This document shows, one piece after another, positions 54,823 to 64,000 of a stretch of 64,000 nucleotides of DNA. The stretch is from CAVQFB01 sp963711675 (GTDB taxonomy: Bacteria > Acidobacteriota > Terriglobia > Terriglobales > Acidobacteriaceae). The notes below the pieces were generated by a model. It was not told where the DNA came from. It searched no databases and saw only the letters and a program-made list of their open reading frames with translations. The stretch is taken from contig CAVQFB010000019.1 in the NCBI GenBank assembly GCA_963711675.1, positions 1 to 64,000 on the forward strand. Direction: 5' to 3'. How positions within the stretch are numbered: position 1 is the first letter of the stretch; each line of letters starts with the position of its first letter. Position numbers and translations under genes: made by a program.

Positions 54823-55659
54823 TCATCCTCCAAGCTGCAATAGGCCCTCGCTACTCAAAAGGTCATCTAGCCCATCCAACAACGTATTCGCCTGTGCGAC
54901 CACATCTCCGTCGGGAAGGGCTGACAGCACCGCTTTCACCTGCTTCGACATCCCGGTCGGGCGCCGCGGGCACAGCGCCTGAGCGAATTGCAGCAGACGT
55001 TTCTCTCCTGGATGCAGTTGCTCATTCACGGCAAACACAATGTCAAAATAGCTCGCCAGCAGCGCCGCGACGCGGTGATTCACGCTGACAGTATCGTCAC
55101 GCTCCAGTGCCCGCTCGATTTGATATAGATATGACGACATAATCGTTCGCAGGATTGGATGATTCTTCGCCATGATGGCCCGCTTCAATTGTTCCGGGTA
55201 CGGCCGATTTGCTCTTGTCTGAATCCGCTTGAACCAGCCAACACGGTCAAAGAGAGGATGCGAATTTTGCACGTTGTACCAGAAGCAGGTCGAATATCCG
55301 ACCGACGCCTCATGCCGGCGCAGCACGCGATCAAGCTGATCTTCAATCCACGGCGTGGTGCGAAACATTACATCCACGCTGATGCCGGTTTCGCCGTCGA
55401 TCCACTCGTCGCCTGGTTCCCAGAACGAATTTCCGATCTCAGCGCGCCGGGCATCACGCGCCACTTCCGCGCGAATTGACTGCGGAACGATCTCACTGGC
55501 GTACACGTACAGATCAACATCAGAGTGCGGGTCAGCAAACGGGGACGTCTGAGATCCAGCCAAGGCTACTGCCTCGATTTCGCGGATTGCTGCAAGCCTC
55601 ACCGTAGTCTTTTGTGCCACCTGCAATGCGGGCGCTGAAGTAACGCTGTTTGTCGGCAT
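54823..55659 (-). CDS. Nucleotidyltransferase-domain protein with DUF4037-like C-terminus
   Basis: About 278 residues from MPTNSVTSAPALQ. The nucleotidyltransferase motif is AGSQTSPFADPHSDVDLYV, with Gly35-Ser36 and Asp47/Asp49, and ISVDVMF may supply the third acidic residue. The C-terminal helical half (SSYLYQIERALERDDTVSVN, VAALLASYFDIVFAVNEQLH) resembles DUF4037-type kanamycin-nucleotidyltransferase relatives. The substrate is unknown; it could modify a small molecule or a protein. Confidence 0.75.
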   Translation of the reverse strand: MPTNSVTSAPALQVAQKTTVRLAAIREIEAVALAGSQTSPFADPHSDVDLYVYASEIVPQSIRAEVARDARRAEIGNSFWEPGDEWIDGETGISVDVMFRTTPWIEDQLDRVLRRHEASVGYSTCFWYNVQNSHPLFDRVGWFKRIQTRANRPYPEQLKRAIMAKNHPILRTIMSSYLYQIERALERDDTVSVNHRVAALLASYFDIVFAVNEQLHPGEKRLLQFAQALCPRRPTGMSKQVKAVLSALPDGDVVAQANTLLDGLDDLLSSEGLLQLGG

Positions 55660-55774
55660 GGTTTGTACCGGAAAAGTATAGACTCCATGTGGCTGACGAC
55701 CGGCGTGCAACCATCACTGCGCCACTCGTTGGCAGGCGCCTCACAATGCCTTGCTCGACACTGAGAGGTTCACC

Positions 55775-57133
55775 GTGAAGAAAATCACCCGTCCATCTGC
55801 GGTCGCGGTTTTGGGTATTACTCTGTTCCTGACGGCCTTCGCCGAACAGCCCGCGGCACACCCCGTTGCCGATTGGATCAAGTCGGGTGTGATCTACGAG
55901 ATTAACCCGCGAAGCTTTTCTGCAACCGGCGACTTCCGCGGCATCGAACAGCGCCTGGACTACCTCAAGGACCTGGGCGTGACCATCCTTTGGCTCATGC
56001 CGATACACCCCGTTGGACAGGTGAAGAAGAAGGGCAGCCTGGGCAGCGCCTACGCTGTGAAGGACTATTACGCGATCGACCCGTCCTATGGTACGAAAGA
56101 AGACCTTAAACGCCTTGTCGGCGAAGCGCACCAGCGTGGGCTTAAGGTGATTATCGACATCGTTGCGAACCATACTGCCTGGGATAGCGTTCTGATGAAG
56201 CACCCCGAGTTCTATAAGAAGGATGCTAAGGGCAACATCATTCCGCCTGATCCCGATTGGACCGATGTTGCCGGGCTCGACTACCAGAGCTCGGAGCTCC
56301 GTGCCTACATGACCGGCATGTTGAAGTACTGGCTGAAGGAGTTCGACTTGGATGGATTCCGCTGCGATGTCGCCAGCGGAGTTCCGACGGACTTCTGGGA
56401 GAACGCGCGCGCGGAACTCACGAAGATCAAGCCTGACATCATCATGATTGCCGAGGCCAACAAACCCGAGCTGCTGACGAAAGCTTTCGACCTGGACTAT
56501 GCGTGGCCGTTCCACAGTACGCTGACCAATGTGTTGGAAAATGGCGCGCCTGCTCAGGCGATCATCTCGAACTGGAGTGCGGAACGGGAGCGGTATCCAA
56601 AGGGCGCGCTTGAAATGCGATTTTCAGACGATCACGACGAGAAACGTGCCATCGTTCGTTTTGGCGAACGTGGAGCGCTGGCCGCCTCGGCACTGGTCTT
56701 TACCATGGACGGTGTACCCCTGCTGTACAACGGCATGGAAGTCGGGGACACCGCTGAGTCTACCGCCCCAGCTCTGTTCGAGAAGCTGCCTGTGTTCTGG
56801 CAGATCTCCGAACGCCGGTCTAACTTCCTCCCGTTTTATAAACAACTGATTGCGCTTCGCCGCGGGCATCCGGCGCTTGAGCAGGGTGAAACTGAGTGGG
56901 TGGGCAACAGCGCGCCCGAACGAGTTCTTACTTACTTCCGTCGCGGCGGCGGCGAAGAGTACTTTGTGGCAATCAATGTCTCGAACCGGCCGTTCGCGGG
57001 AGTAGCTGACGTTGGCAACGAAGGGTACATCGACGAGACGCCGGGCCTGGATGAGGCTGCGCGGAAGAAGGTCAGCCTTCCCGCGGTTGTCCTGAACGCC
57101 TGGGACTTCCGTATTTACAGGAAGGTCCACTAA
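55775..57133 (+). CDS. Secreted GH13 alpha-amylase family glycosidase
   Basis: 452 residues from GTG 55775 (GAGAGG upstream), with a signal peptide ending near AFAEQP. (beta/alpha)8 GH13 barrel: YEINPRSFSATGDF, DIVANHTAWDS, nucleophile Asp198 in GFRCDVA, acid/base Glu227 in MIAEANK, and Asp288 in SDDHDEKRA; C-terminal beta domain near the end. It should cleave or rearrange alpha-1,4 glucans outside the cytoplasm. It leads a same-strand set with malQ and a sugar transporter. Confidence 0.9.
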   Translation: MKKITRPSAVAVLGITLFLTAFAEQPAAHPVADWIKSGVIYEINPRSFSATGDFRGIEQRLDYLKDLGVTILWLMPIHPVGQVKKKGSLGSAYAVKDYYAIDPSYGTKEDLKRLVGEAHQRGLKVIIDIVANHTAWDSVLMKHPEFYKKDAKGNIIPPDPDWTDVAGLDYQSSELRAYMTGMLKYWLKEFDLDGFRCDVASGVPTDFWENARAELTKIKPDIIMIAEANKPELLTKAFDLDYAWPFHSTLTNVLENGAPAQAIISNWSAERERYPKGALEMRFSDDHDEKRAIVRFGERGALAASALVFTMDGVPLLYNGMEVGDTAESTAPALFEKLPVFWQISERRSNFLPFYKQLIALRRGHPALEQGETEWVGNSAPERVLTYFRRGGGEEYFVAINVSNRPFAGVADVGNEGYIDETPGLDEAARKKVSLPAVVLNAWDFRIYRKVH

Positions 57134-57210
57134 AGCATCTGGAGTTGTGGGGCCGATAGGGAACGGGGCTTCTCCTTGTGCCACGCGACATAACTATTTA
57201 TGGTTCTCAC

Positions 57211-58734
57211 ATGAAATTTCCCCGTTCCAGTGGGGTTTTGCTGCATCCGACATCTCTTCCCGGGGCGCACGGAGTTGGCGACTTCGGCCCCGAGGCTTAT
57301 CGCTTCGTCGACTTCCTGCACGCCGCCGGACAGAAGCTCTGGCAGGTACTTCCCCTGAATCCGACGGGCTACGCTGACTCGCCCTTTCAATGCTTCTCCG
57401 CCAGTGCGGGAAATCCGCTTCTCATCAGCCTCGAACGTCTTGTGGATCAAGGCATTCTGAGCAAGAGCGACCTGCACGGCGTTCCCGTGCTGCCGATCGA
57501 GACGGTTGACTACGGTGCAGTCATTCGCTTCAAAATGCCGCTGCTTCAGAAGGCCGCGACGAATTTCTTTTCTAACGCATCCGCCGAGGATCGCCGCCGA
57601 TTTGAAGGATTCTCGCAGGCGAACGCGAGCTGGCTGGAAGACTTCGCGCTGTTCATGGCCGTGAAGGAAGCTCACGACCTGGTGGCATGGACCAAGTGGC
57701 CTGCCGACATCGCTGCACTACAGCCCGTGGCCGTAAGGCGCTGGTCGGAGAAGCTGGCTTCGGCCATCAAGGCTCAGAAGTTTTTCCAGTTCGAGTTTTT
57801 CCAGCAATGGCAGGAACTCCGGGCTTATGGACGCGAGCGCGACATCCGAATCATCGGCGACATTCCGATCTACGTTGCCCACGACAGCGCCGATGTATAT
57901 TCCAACCGCCAGTTTTTCCTGCTCGACGAGCGCGGCAACCCAACGAATGTGGCCGGCGTGCCTCCCGACTACTTCAGCGCCACGGGACAGCTGTGGGGCA
58001 ATCCTATTTATAACTGGCCGTTGCTGAAGGAGACCGGATACAAGTGGTGGGTCGAGCGGCTGCGCTCGGCTCTACGCCTGTACGACTTCGTCCGCATCGA
58101 TCACTTCCGCGGATTTGAGGCCTATTGGGAAGTGCCGGGCAACGAGACCACCGCCATACATGGCCGCTGGTTGAAAGGTCCGGGCGGGGAACTGTTCGCC
58201 GTGCTTCGCAAAGAACTGGGCGATCTTCCCATCATCGCTGAGAACCTGGGCGTGATCACGCCGGAGGTCGAAGCTATTCGCCACGAGTTCGGGTTCCCCG
58301 GGATGGCCATCCTGCAATTCGCTTTCGGTACTGACCCGCAGGCGCCCACGTTCAAGCCGCACAACTATGTCCGCGATCTCGTCGCCTACACCGGCACACA
58401 TGACAACGATACAGTTGTTGGCTGGTGGACGAGCGGCGGCACCAGCGACAGCACACGCACGCCGGAGGATGTTGTCAGGGAACACGCCTACGCGCGAGCG
58501 TATCTGGGCTTCAAGGACGAGCCGATTCACTGGGTGATGATCCGCAGCATCATGGCGTCGGTCGCGAATACAGCGATCGCTCCTATGCAGGACATCCTGG
58601 GCTTAAGCAGTGAGGCCCGCATGAATCTGCCGGGCACATCGAGTGGCAACTGGAAGTGGCGGATGAAGCCTGGTGCTGCAACGGGCGAGATTGCGAGTCG
58701 GCTAAGAGAAATGGCTAAGCTTTACGACCGTTGA
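57211..58734 (+). CDS. malQ: 4-alpha-glucanotransferase (amylomaltase)
   Basis: 507 residues (GH77). Transfers maltodextrin segments between glucans. SSGVLLHPTSLPGAHGVGDF, FQCFSASAGNPLLISL, GDIPIYVAHDSADV, the nucleophile region VRIDHFRGFEAYW, acid/base IIAENLGVITPEVE and TGTHDNDTVVGWW are all present. ATG 57211 was chosen; a GTG at 57178 is in frame but adds non-conserved residues. Its stop codon is about 70 bp before the transporter start. Confidence 0.94.
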   Translation: MKFPRSSGVLLHPTSLPGAHGVGDFGPEAYRFVDFLHAAGQKLWQVLPLNPTGYADSPFQCFSASAGNPLLISLERLVDQGILSKSDLHGVPVLPIETVDYGAVIRFKMPLLQKAATNFFSNASAEDRRRFEGFSQANASWLEDFALFMAVKEAHDLVAWTKWPADIAALQPVAVRRWSEKLASAIKAQKFFQFEFFQQWQELRAYGRERDIRIIGDIPIYVAHDSADVYSNRQFFLLDERGNPTNVAGVPPDYFSATGQLWGNPIYNWPLLKETGYKWWVERLRSALRLYDFVRIDHFRGFEAYWEVPGNETTAIHGRWLKGPGGELFAVLRKELGDLPIIAENLGVITPEVEAIRHEFGFPGMAILQFAFGTDPQAPTFKPHNYVRDLVAYTGTHDNDTVVGWWTSGGTSDSTRTPEDVVREHAYARAYLGFKDEPIHWVMIRSIMASVANTAIAPMQDILGLSSEARMNLPGTSSGNWKWRMKPGAATGEIASRLREMAKLYDR

Positions 58735-58805
58735 GGTCAGGTTCAGGGCGAGAGGTAAGGGACGAAGAAGTCCGTGCGAGACGCAGAGTGCGAGAGGCGA
58801 TCTAT

Positions 58806-60161
58806 ATGGAAAAATCCACCAAATCGTTCTGGCAAATCTGGAACATGAGCTTTGGATTCTTCGGCATTCAATTTGGCTGGGGACTCCAAATGGCCAATAT
58901 GAGTGCCATCTACGAATACCTCGGCGCCCGGGCCGACCAGATTCCCATCCTCTGGCTTGCCGCGCCGCTCACGGGGCTCATCGTCCAGCCCATCATTGGA
59001 CACGCGAGCGATCACACCTGGGGACGTCTCGGCCGCCGCCGCCCCTACTTCCTCACGGGCGCGATCCTGAGTTCATTCGCTCTCATCATGATGCCGCGTT
59101 CATCGGCGCTTTGGATGGCGGCGGGTCTGCTCTGGATCCTCGATGCGTCGATCAACATCAGCATGGAACCCTTTCGCGCTTTTGTTGCTGACCTGCTTCC
59201 GGAGCAGCAACGCACCGGTGGATTTGCCATGCAGAGCCTCTTCATTGGGCTCGGCGCAGTGGTCGCCTCAGCGCTGCCGTGGATGCTGACCAACTGGTTC
59301 CATCTTGGAGCGGAGGCTGCTGGACACGCCATACCGCTGACCGTGCGCCTCTCGTTCTATTTGGGCGCGGCGGTATTTTTTGGCGCGGTCTTGTGGACGA
59401 TCGTCACCACCAAAGAATATCCCCCCGACGACATGGAAGCTTTCCGTCTCAGGAAGGATGAGAAACGCGGCTTGTCGACGAATGCGGCTGAGATTCTCGA
59501 TTCTATTGCGAAAATGCCGAAGACGATGCGCCAGCTGGCTCCGGTGCAAATCCTCACCTGGCTCGGACTTTTCTGCATGTGGCTTTACTTCCCGGTTGCG
59601 GTTGCACGCAACGTTTTCGGGGCGCCCGATACGACGTCGCCGCTCTATTCTGCCGGCGTCGAATGGGGCGGCATCTGCTTCGGGCTGTATTCAGCTGTGT
59701 GCTTTGCCTTTTCCTTCTTTCTTCCGGGCATTGCTCGTGCCATCGGGCGCAAGCACACGCACAGCCTGTGCCTTGTGTGCGGCGCGATCGGGCTGATTTC
59801 GGTTGCCTTCATCCACAACAAGTTTGTTTTGCTGCTGACCATGGTAGGCGTCGGTATCGCGTGGGCCAGCACGCTGTCCATGCCTTACTGTGTGCTGGCG
59901 GGATCGCTGCCCAAAGAAAAGACCGGCGTATACATGGGCATCTTCAACTTCTTCATTGTGACGCCCGAGATTATCGCATCACTTTTCTTCGGATGGGTGA
60001 TGACGCACCTGCTGCAAAACAATCGACTGACGGCGGTCGTGGCCGGAGGGTGCTTCATGCTCATCGCGGCTCTTCTCATGCAAAGGGTTCTCGATCCAGG
60101 GGAAGAGAAGATAAGAGTCGAGGAACAACAAGGGGCGTTGCATCCCGTCGCTGCCAAGTAG
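58806..60161 (+). CDS. MFS sugar transporter (SLC45/GPH-like)
   Basis: 451 residues, twelve transmembrane helices. The N-terminal FGFFGIQFGWGLQMANMSAI and GLIVQPIIGHASDHTWGRLG-RRRPYF are typical of the SLC45-like family (sucrose or maltose : H+ symporters). It follows the GH13 and malQ genes, so uptake of maltose or maltodextrins released outside is the natural guess. Confidence 0.87.
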   Translation: MEKSTKSFWQIWNMSFGFFGIQFGWGLQMANMSAIYEYLGARADQIPILWLAAPLTGLIVQPIIGHASDHTWGRLGRRRPYFLTGAILSSFALIMMPRSSALWMAAGLLWILDASINISMEPFRAFVADLLPEQQRTGGFAMQSLFIGLGAVVASALPWMLTNWFHLGAEAAGHAIPLTVRLSFYLGAAVFFGAVLWTIVTTKEYPPDDMEAFRLRKDEKRGLSTNAAEILDSIAKMPKTMRQLAPVQILTWLGLFCMWLYFPVAVARNVFGAPDTTSPLYSAGVEWGGICFGLYSAVCFAFSFFLPGIARAIGRKHTHSLCLVCGAIGLISVAFIHNKFVLLLTMVGVGIAWASTLSMPYCVLAGSLPKEKTGVYMGIFNFFIVTPEIIASLFFGWVMTHLLQNNRLTAVVAGGCFMLIAALLMQRVLDPGEEKIRVEEQQGALHPVAAK

Positions 60162-60237
60162 TTCCGGCGGGCAGGGAATCTGCCAAGAAAAAGCGAAGCA
60201 TTCTTTAGCCGAGCGCAACCCTAAGCCGTCCCCTCGG

Positions 60238-60945
60238 TCAGAGCGGCGAGAGTTCGTCTTCATTCTCCTTGTCTTCGTGGCGGTGGACAAACCGTCGCTC
60301 CAGAAATTCCCGGGCCAGCTCTTTGCCACCGGTGCCGAATGCGATTGCCAGTCCGAGCATGATGGCTCCGAAGACAATTCCAAAGGCGACCAGCATGGTC
60401 TGTTCGCCAATGCCCAGGACTTCAAGCACCATTGACAGCACGAAAACGATGATGATCGCCCGGATGGAAGCGCTCAGCAGACGGGGCGAGGGCAAGTTCG
60501 CATTGACGGTAGCGAGCAGTGCCGCGCGGGAGAAGAAGCTGGCCGCGAGCAGTCCGAAGAACATGATGAACAGGGCGACAAACAGGTGCGGCAGGAAGAG
60601 AAAGAAGTGGGCGATCTGTTCCTGCAGACCAAGAATCCCGAGGGCGCTTACGCCGAGCAGAATGAACCCCAGCCACGCGATCCAGAATACTAGCCGGCTC
60701 AGCAACTCCGACGAGGAAGGCAGAGCTGCCTTGGCTAGCAGTTGGGAGGCACCCGCATTTTCGGAAAGGCGGTCAAACTTGATCAGCCGCAAGATGCTGC
60801 GCACGATGATTTTCAACAGGTATGCGATCAGCCATCCCACGAATGCGATGATCACCAACACGATGAGCCGGGGGAGTAAACGCGCGAATCCCCTGGCGAA
60901 CTCCTGCGCTGCCTGAGTCAGTTCGCTGACGATCAATTCCCGCAT
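60238..60945 (-). CDS. Conserved TM-helix (mechanosensitive channel-like) protein
   Basis: About 235 residues from MRELIVSELTQAAQEF, with GAGG just upstream. Repeated 'conserved TM helix' segments: LLPRLIVLVIIAFVGWLIAY, FWIAWLGFILLGVSAL, SASIRAIIIVFVLSMVLEVL, then IVFGAIMLGLAIAFGTGGKELAREFLERRF (shown in part), reminiscent of the pore helix of MscS. No MscS beta domain follows. Third gene of the treS - glycosyltransferase - TM operon (7-bp gap), perhaps an osmotic release channel for the solute made by the others. Confidence 0.75.
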   Translation of the reverse strand: MRELIVSELTQAAQEFARGFARLLPRLIVLVIIAFVGWLIAYLLKIIVRSILRLIKFDRLSENAGASQLLAKAALPSSSELLSRLVFWIAWLGFILLGVSALGILGLQEQIAHFFLFLPHLFVALFIMFFGLLAASFFSRAALLATVNANLPSPRLLSASIRAIIIVFVLSMVLEVLGIGEQTMLVAFGIVFGAIMLGLAIAFGTGGKELAREFLERRFVHRHEDKENEDELSPL

Positions 60946-60952
60946 GATGACC

Positions 60953-62278
60953 TCACTTTCTGCCGTTCCACATTTCCAGCAGATACGGTTTTTGTCGCTC
61001 AAACTCCAGACATAAGGTCTCGACGTGGTCTTCGACATCCGACGCGGAACTGTCCCGGTTTTCCACCAGGAATGTGAAGGCCCGGCCGCGGAAGAGCGGC
61101 GCGAGCGCCTGGATCACATGGTCGCGGCTGATGACTGCTCTATGATGCGCCGCGGCAAACTCGTAGATGGTTTTCACCCACAAATCGGCTGGGTAATGAA
61201 GATCGTCTTCTTCCTGGCGGGCGAGCCGCCGGAGTTCGACCAAGGTGTCAGGCGAGAGGATCGACTGAAATACGGATTCCAGTTCGGCCACTCCGGTGCG
61301 GAATCCGTCATACAGCCGCTTCCGATTTACACGCAGTGGCTCGAGAGTGAATTCCTGCTCAGCGCCCGTGGTCGGAACGGCCTGGGAACCGGTCTTGCCA
61401 CTCCACAATGAAAAATTCGGTTCCATGGACGAGAACACGACGCCAATGGTTTGTCGCAAGGCCGGCACCAGATCCGACGCCTGACGCTCGACATGAGATT
61501 TAGTTCCTGTGAAGGACTGGCTGATATGGGATCCATTCGCAATCGCGGCCAGAGTGAGGCGGACCTCACAACCGGCGCGTACACCCTCATCGTTCCAGGA
61601 GGTTTGCGCAAGAAACTGGCTGCCCAGCCGGCCGGAGAAGGCAAATTCCGACGCGTAGGGCTCGCGGATTCTCAATCCGTACAGGGCACGGGTCATCGGA
61701 TACAGAAGGTTGGTGATGAGGAGTCCATCGAACTTGTGTCGGGCGTAGGTGGGCAGTACGAGATCGGAGTCTTCGGTATAGATCGGCTTCAAAAGAGCTC
61801 GAAGCCATTCGGGTTGGATGTTTGTGGATTCGGGTGAAATTACCGCACAGGCCCTGGCGCGCAGCAATTCGGCAGCGGCCAGAATAGTTCGCAAGGCGGT
61901 TCCCGGCGCGATGCTGCTCCCGTACTGCGTGCTGATCGAGTGGAGTGTGCGCAGTGCCGAACGATTGAAGGCGCGCCTCTGCACGTCGTCAATAGCGGCG
62001 CTTGCCACCAGGTCAGGAGTACCATCCCGCGATCCCGCGTCGGCATTGATAATCGCGGCTCTCTCCCGAGGAAACCATTGCAGGAGACCTCCCTGAATAG
62101 AAGCGACAACGGGGCCAATGGTTTGGGCATTGTTATGAGTAGGCAGGCCTACGAGGATGTCGATTTCGCCGACATTGATCAGCTGGCGAACGAAATCATC
62201 GGTGAGCAGGCTCTCCTCCACCAACTTGACGTCGGTGCGAAACGCAGGAGAGCGCTCTTGTGTGGATACCTCTGGCAT
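60953..62278 (-). CDS. Glycosyltransferase, glucosylglycerate synthase-like (GT-A fold)
   Basis: About 441 residues from ATG 62278 (a GTG 9 bp upstream is an alternative). The N-terminal GT-A domain has DILVGLPTHNNAQTIGPVV and AIINADAGSRDGTPDL, a nucleotide-sugar-binding pattern seen in glucosyl-3-phosphoglycerate/glucosylglycerate synthases; an acidic PESTNIQPEW follows where a DxD-type site is expected. The C-terminal half is helical. Adjacent treS and a GH13 island support a role in compatible-solute synthesis, but the acceptor is inferred. Confidence 0.7.
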   Translation of the reverse strand: MPEVSTQERSPAFRTDVKLVEESLLTDDFVRQLINVGEIDILVGLPTHNNAQTIGPVVASIQGGLLQWFPRERAAIINADAGSRDGTPDLVASAAIDDVQRRAFNRSALRTLHSISTQYGSSIAPGTALRTILAAAELLRARACAVISPESTNIQPEWLRALLKPIYTEDSDLVLPTYARHKFDGLLITNLLYPMTRALYGLRIREPYASEFAFSGRLGSQFLAQTSWNDEGVRAGCEVRLTLAAIANGSHISQSFTGTKSHVERQASDLVPALRQTIGVVFSSMEPNFSLWSGKTGSQAVPTTGAEQEFTLEPLRVNRKRLYDGFRTGVAELESVFQSILSPDTLVELRRLARQEEDDLHYPADLWVKTIYEFAAAHHRAVISRDHVIQALAPLFRGRAFTFLVENRDSSASDVEDHVETLCLEFERQKPYLLEMWNGRK

Positions 62279-62307
62279 TGTTTCCACAGCTTACTTTGTG
62301 TGCCGGT

Positions 62308-63948
62308 TCAGATTTTTCGCAGCCGAAACCAGTAAAACTGATAGGGACCCATGGTTAACAGATAAGGAAATTCGCCTATCCGTGGAAAAATATTCTTGCC
62401 AAACATCTCGATCAGAATACTTCCTTTGTAGCGCCGCAAGTCGAGCTCTACCGCCTGCGCGGCACTGGAAAGATTATTGACTACCAGGACCGTCTCATTC
62501 TCGAAGTGGCGGACATAGGCCAGAATCCTGTGGTTGGCGGGATAGAGAAATTCGATCGATCCATTGCCAAAAACCTTTGTCGACCGCCGTACCTCGATGA
62601 TTCGCCGCATCCACGAGAGCAATGAATGCGGAGTTCGGCGCTGCGACAACACATTGATGGCAGGGTACCCATAGACCGGGTTCAGAATCAAGGGCGCATA
62701 CAGATTCTCGGGATCGGCTATGGAGAAGCCTCCGTTCCAGCCCCCGCTCCACTGCATGGGAGTTCGAACTCCGTTGCGGTCGCCGAGATTGATATTGTCA
62801 CCCATTCCAATCTCATCGCCGTAATAAATGATGGGAGTGCCCGGAAAGGACATCAACATGCCGTTCATCAGTTCGATGCGCCGGCGATCATTGTCGAGCA
62901 AGGGAGCCAGCCGCCGCCGGATTCCCAGGTTCAGCCGCATGGTTTTGTTTTCTGCGTAGGCGTCGTACATATAGTCCCGCTCGATGTCCGTGACCATTTC
63001 GAGGGTCAATTCGTCATGGTTGCGCAGGAACAGGCACCACTGGCAGGAAGGTGGAATCTCAGGCGTTTGCTGCAGGATTTCGGTGATCGGCTTCCGGTCC
63101 TCGAGTTTCACTCCCATGAACATCCGGGGCATCAAAGGGAAATGAAATGCCATGTGGAACTCGTCGCCGTCAGCGAAATAGGGGCGGAGATCGGCGGGCC
63201 ACTGATTGGCCTCCGCGAGCAGCATGCGGCCGGGAAATTGTTCGTCGAGCCGGCGCCGTAGATCCTTAATGACGGCGTGGGTCTCGGGCAGATTTTCGCA
63301 ATTCGTTCCTTCCCGCTCGACCAGGTAGGGAACCGCGTCCAGCCGGAAGCCATCGACTCCCATTTCCAGCCAGAACTTCATGACGTTCCACATCTCTTCG
63401 CGGACAGCGGGATTGTCGTAGTTGAGATCAGGCTGGTGGCTGAAGAAGCGATGCCAGTAATAGGACTTGGAAATCGGGTCCCATGCCCAATTCGACATCT
63501 CGGTATCGAGGAAGATGATCCGCGCGCCTTTGTACTTCGTGTCGGTCTCGTTCCACACATACCAATCGCGGTAAGGATTGTCCCGCGAACTGCGCGACTG
63601 CTGGAACCAGGCATGCTGATCGGAGGTGTGATTCAGTACCATCTCGATAATCACGCGGAGCCCGCGCTCATGGGCCGAGTTGAGGAATCTCTTGAAGTCC
63701 TCCAGGTTTCCGTAGCTGGCGTGGACTGACCTGTGCTCGGCGATATCGTAGCCGTCGTCGCGCAGTGGGGAAGGGAAGAACGGCATCAGCCAGATGGCGT
63801 TGACGCCCAGCTCCTGGAGGTAATCGAGCTTCTGTTCCAGCCCCTGGAAGTCGCCGATTCCGTCTCCGTTACTGTCGCAGAAGGTGCGGACGTGGACCTG
63901 GTAGATGATTGCGTCCTTGTACCAGAGCACATCCTGCTTCACTGGCAA
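62308..63948 (-). CDS. treS: Trehalose synthase (GH13, maltose alpha-glucosyl isomerase)
   Basis: About 546 residues from TTG 63948 (GGAGG 8 nt upstream); in-frame TTG 63984 is possible and the frame stays open to the window edge. Converts maltose and trehalose. DVLWYKDAIIYQVHVRTF is the TreS-like N-terminus; nucleophile Asp204 in GFRLDAVPY, acid/base Glu246 in LLAEANQ, Asp312 in RNHDELT, and RTPMQWSGGWNGGFS. It lacks a C-terminal maltokinase domain. First gene of the operon with the glycosyltransferase (29 bp gap). Confidence 0.9.
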   Translation of the reverse strand: MPVKQDVLWYKDAIIYQVHVRTFCDSNGDGIGDFQGLEQKLDYLQELGVNAIWLMPFFPSPLRDDGYDIAEHRSVHASYGNLEDFKRFLNSAHERGLRVIIEMVLNHTSDQHAWFQQSRSSRDNPYRDWYVWNETDTKYKGARIIFLDTEMSNWAWDPISKSYYWHRFFSHQPDLNYDNPAVREEMWNVMKFWLEMGVDGFRLDAVPYLVEREGTNCENLPETHAVIKDLRRRLDEQFPGRMLLAEANQWPADLRPYFADGDEFHMAFHFPLMPRMFMGVKLEDRKPITEILQQTPEIPPSCQWCLFLRNHDELTLEMVTDIERDYMYDAYAENKTMRLNLGIRRRLAPLLDNDRRRIELMNGMLMSFPGTPIIYYGDEIGMGDNINLGDRNGVRTPMQWSGGWNGGFSIADPENLYAPLILNPVYGYPAINVLSQRRTPHSLLSWMRRIIEVRRSTKVFGNGSIEFLYPANHRILAYVRHFENETVLVVNNLSSAAQAVELDLRRYKGSILIEMFGKNIFPRIGEFPYLLTMGPYQFYWFRLRKI

Positions 63949-64000
63949 AATCGCTTCCTCCGCAGGGGGTGATGTTCGAGGCAACTTGTTGCGCGACCCA

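Overview
The window looks like a chromosomal stretch from an Acidobacteriota (Terriglobia-like) genome, probably a draft or metagenome assembly. This is inferred from roughly 60% GC, an S46 peptidase, several exported TPR or coiled-coil proteins, abundant short intergenic hairpins, TTG/GTG starts and the mix of housekeeping genes. No phage, insertion sequence, integrase or CRISPR array is visible.

Left end, 0-12 kb: a minus-strand operon TPR protein - yvcK - glmU, in which the last two genes are riddled with frameshifts; a secreted PCYCGC-type cysteine protein; signal peptidase I; carA, a translationally coupled methyltransferase and a frameshifted carB; a SnoaL-like protein and a DapA-superfamily aldolase with a large insertion.

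12-25 kb is the most interesting part: a TetR gene with its own promoter and operator, then a co-directional run encoding enoyl-CoA hydratase, aldehyde dehydrogenase, a BoxB-like benzoyl-CoA epoxidase, CoA-transferase B, a cyclohexadienoyl-CoA-hydratase-like crotonase, CoA-transferase A, rhodanese, all three subunits of a 4-hydroxybenzoyl-CoA-reductase-type molybdoenzyme and an amidohydrolase. This reads as aromatic-acid breakdown through CoA thioesters, with the usual BoxA and BoxC absent from the window. Six arrays of degenerate 7-bp repeats occur in the window, five of them between genes of this run and one in front of carA.

25-38 kb: a VOC protein, S46 peptidase, citrate synthase, cysteine desulfurase next to mnmA (sulfur donor and acceptor in tRNA thiolation), exported and envelope proteins, a type IV pilin-like protein, an SDR, a Fis-type HTH protein, CvpA and purC. 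39-43 kb: a long smc gene whose promoter region carries a near-perfect NrdR box and a possible second one.

43-55 kb: M20 peptidase, glycine oxidase, membrane proteins, a heavily frameshifted polX, cold-shock protein, Nudix hydrolase, DUF2520 protein, GT87-like membrane glycosyltransferase, ribA and tRNA-Ala(CGC). 55-64 kb: an alpha-glucan and compatible-solute island, with secreted GH13, malQ and an SLC45-like transporter on the plus strand facing treS, a glucosylglycerate-synthase-like glycosyltransferase and a TM-helix channel-like protein on the minus strand.

Frameshifts in glmU, yvcK, carB, smc, polX and two membrane-protein genes leave conserved motifs intact in alternating frames, so they look like sequence indel errors rather than decay.
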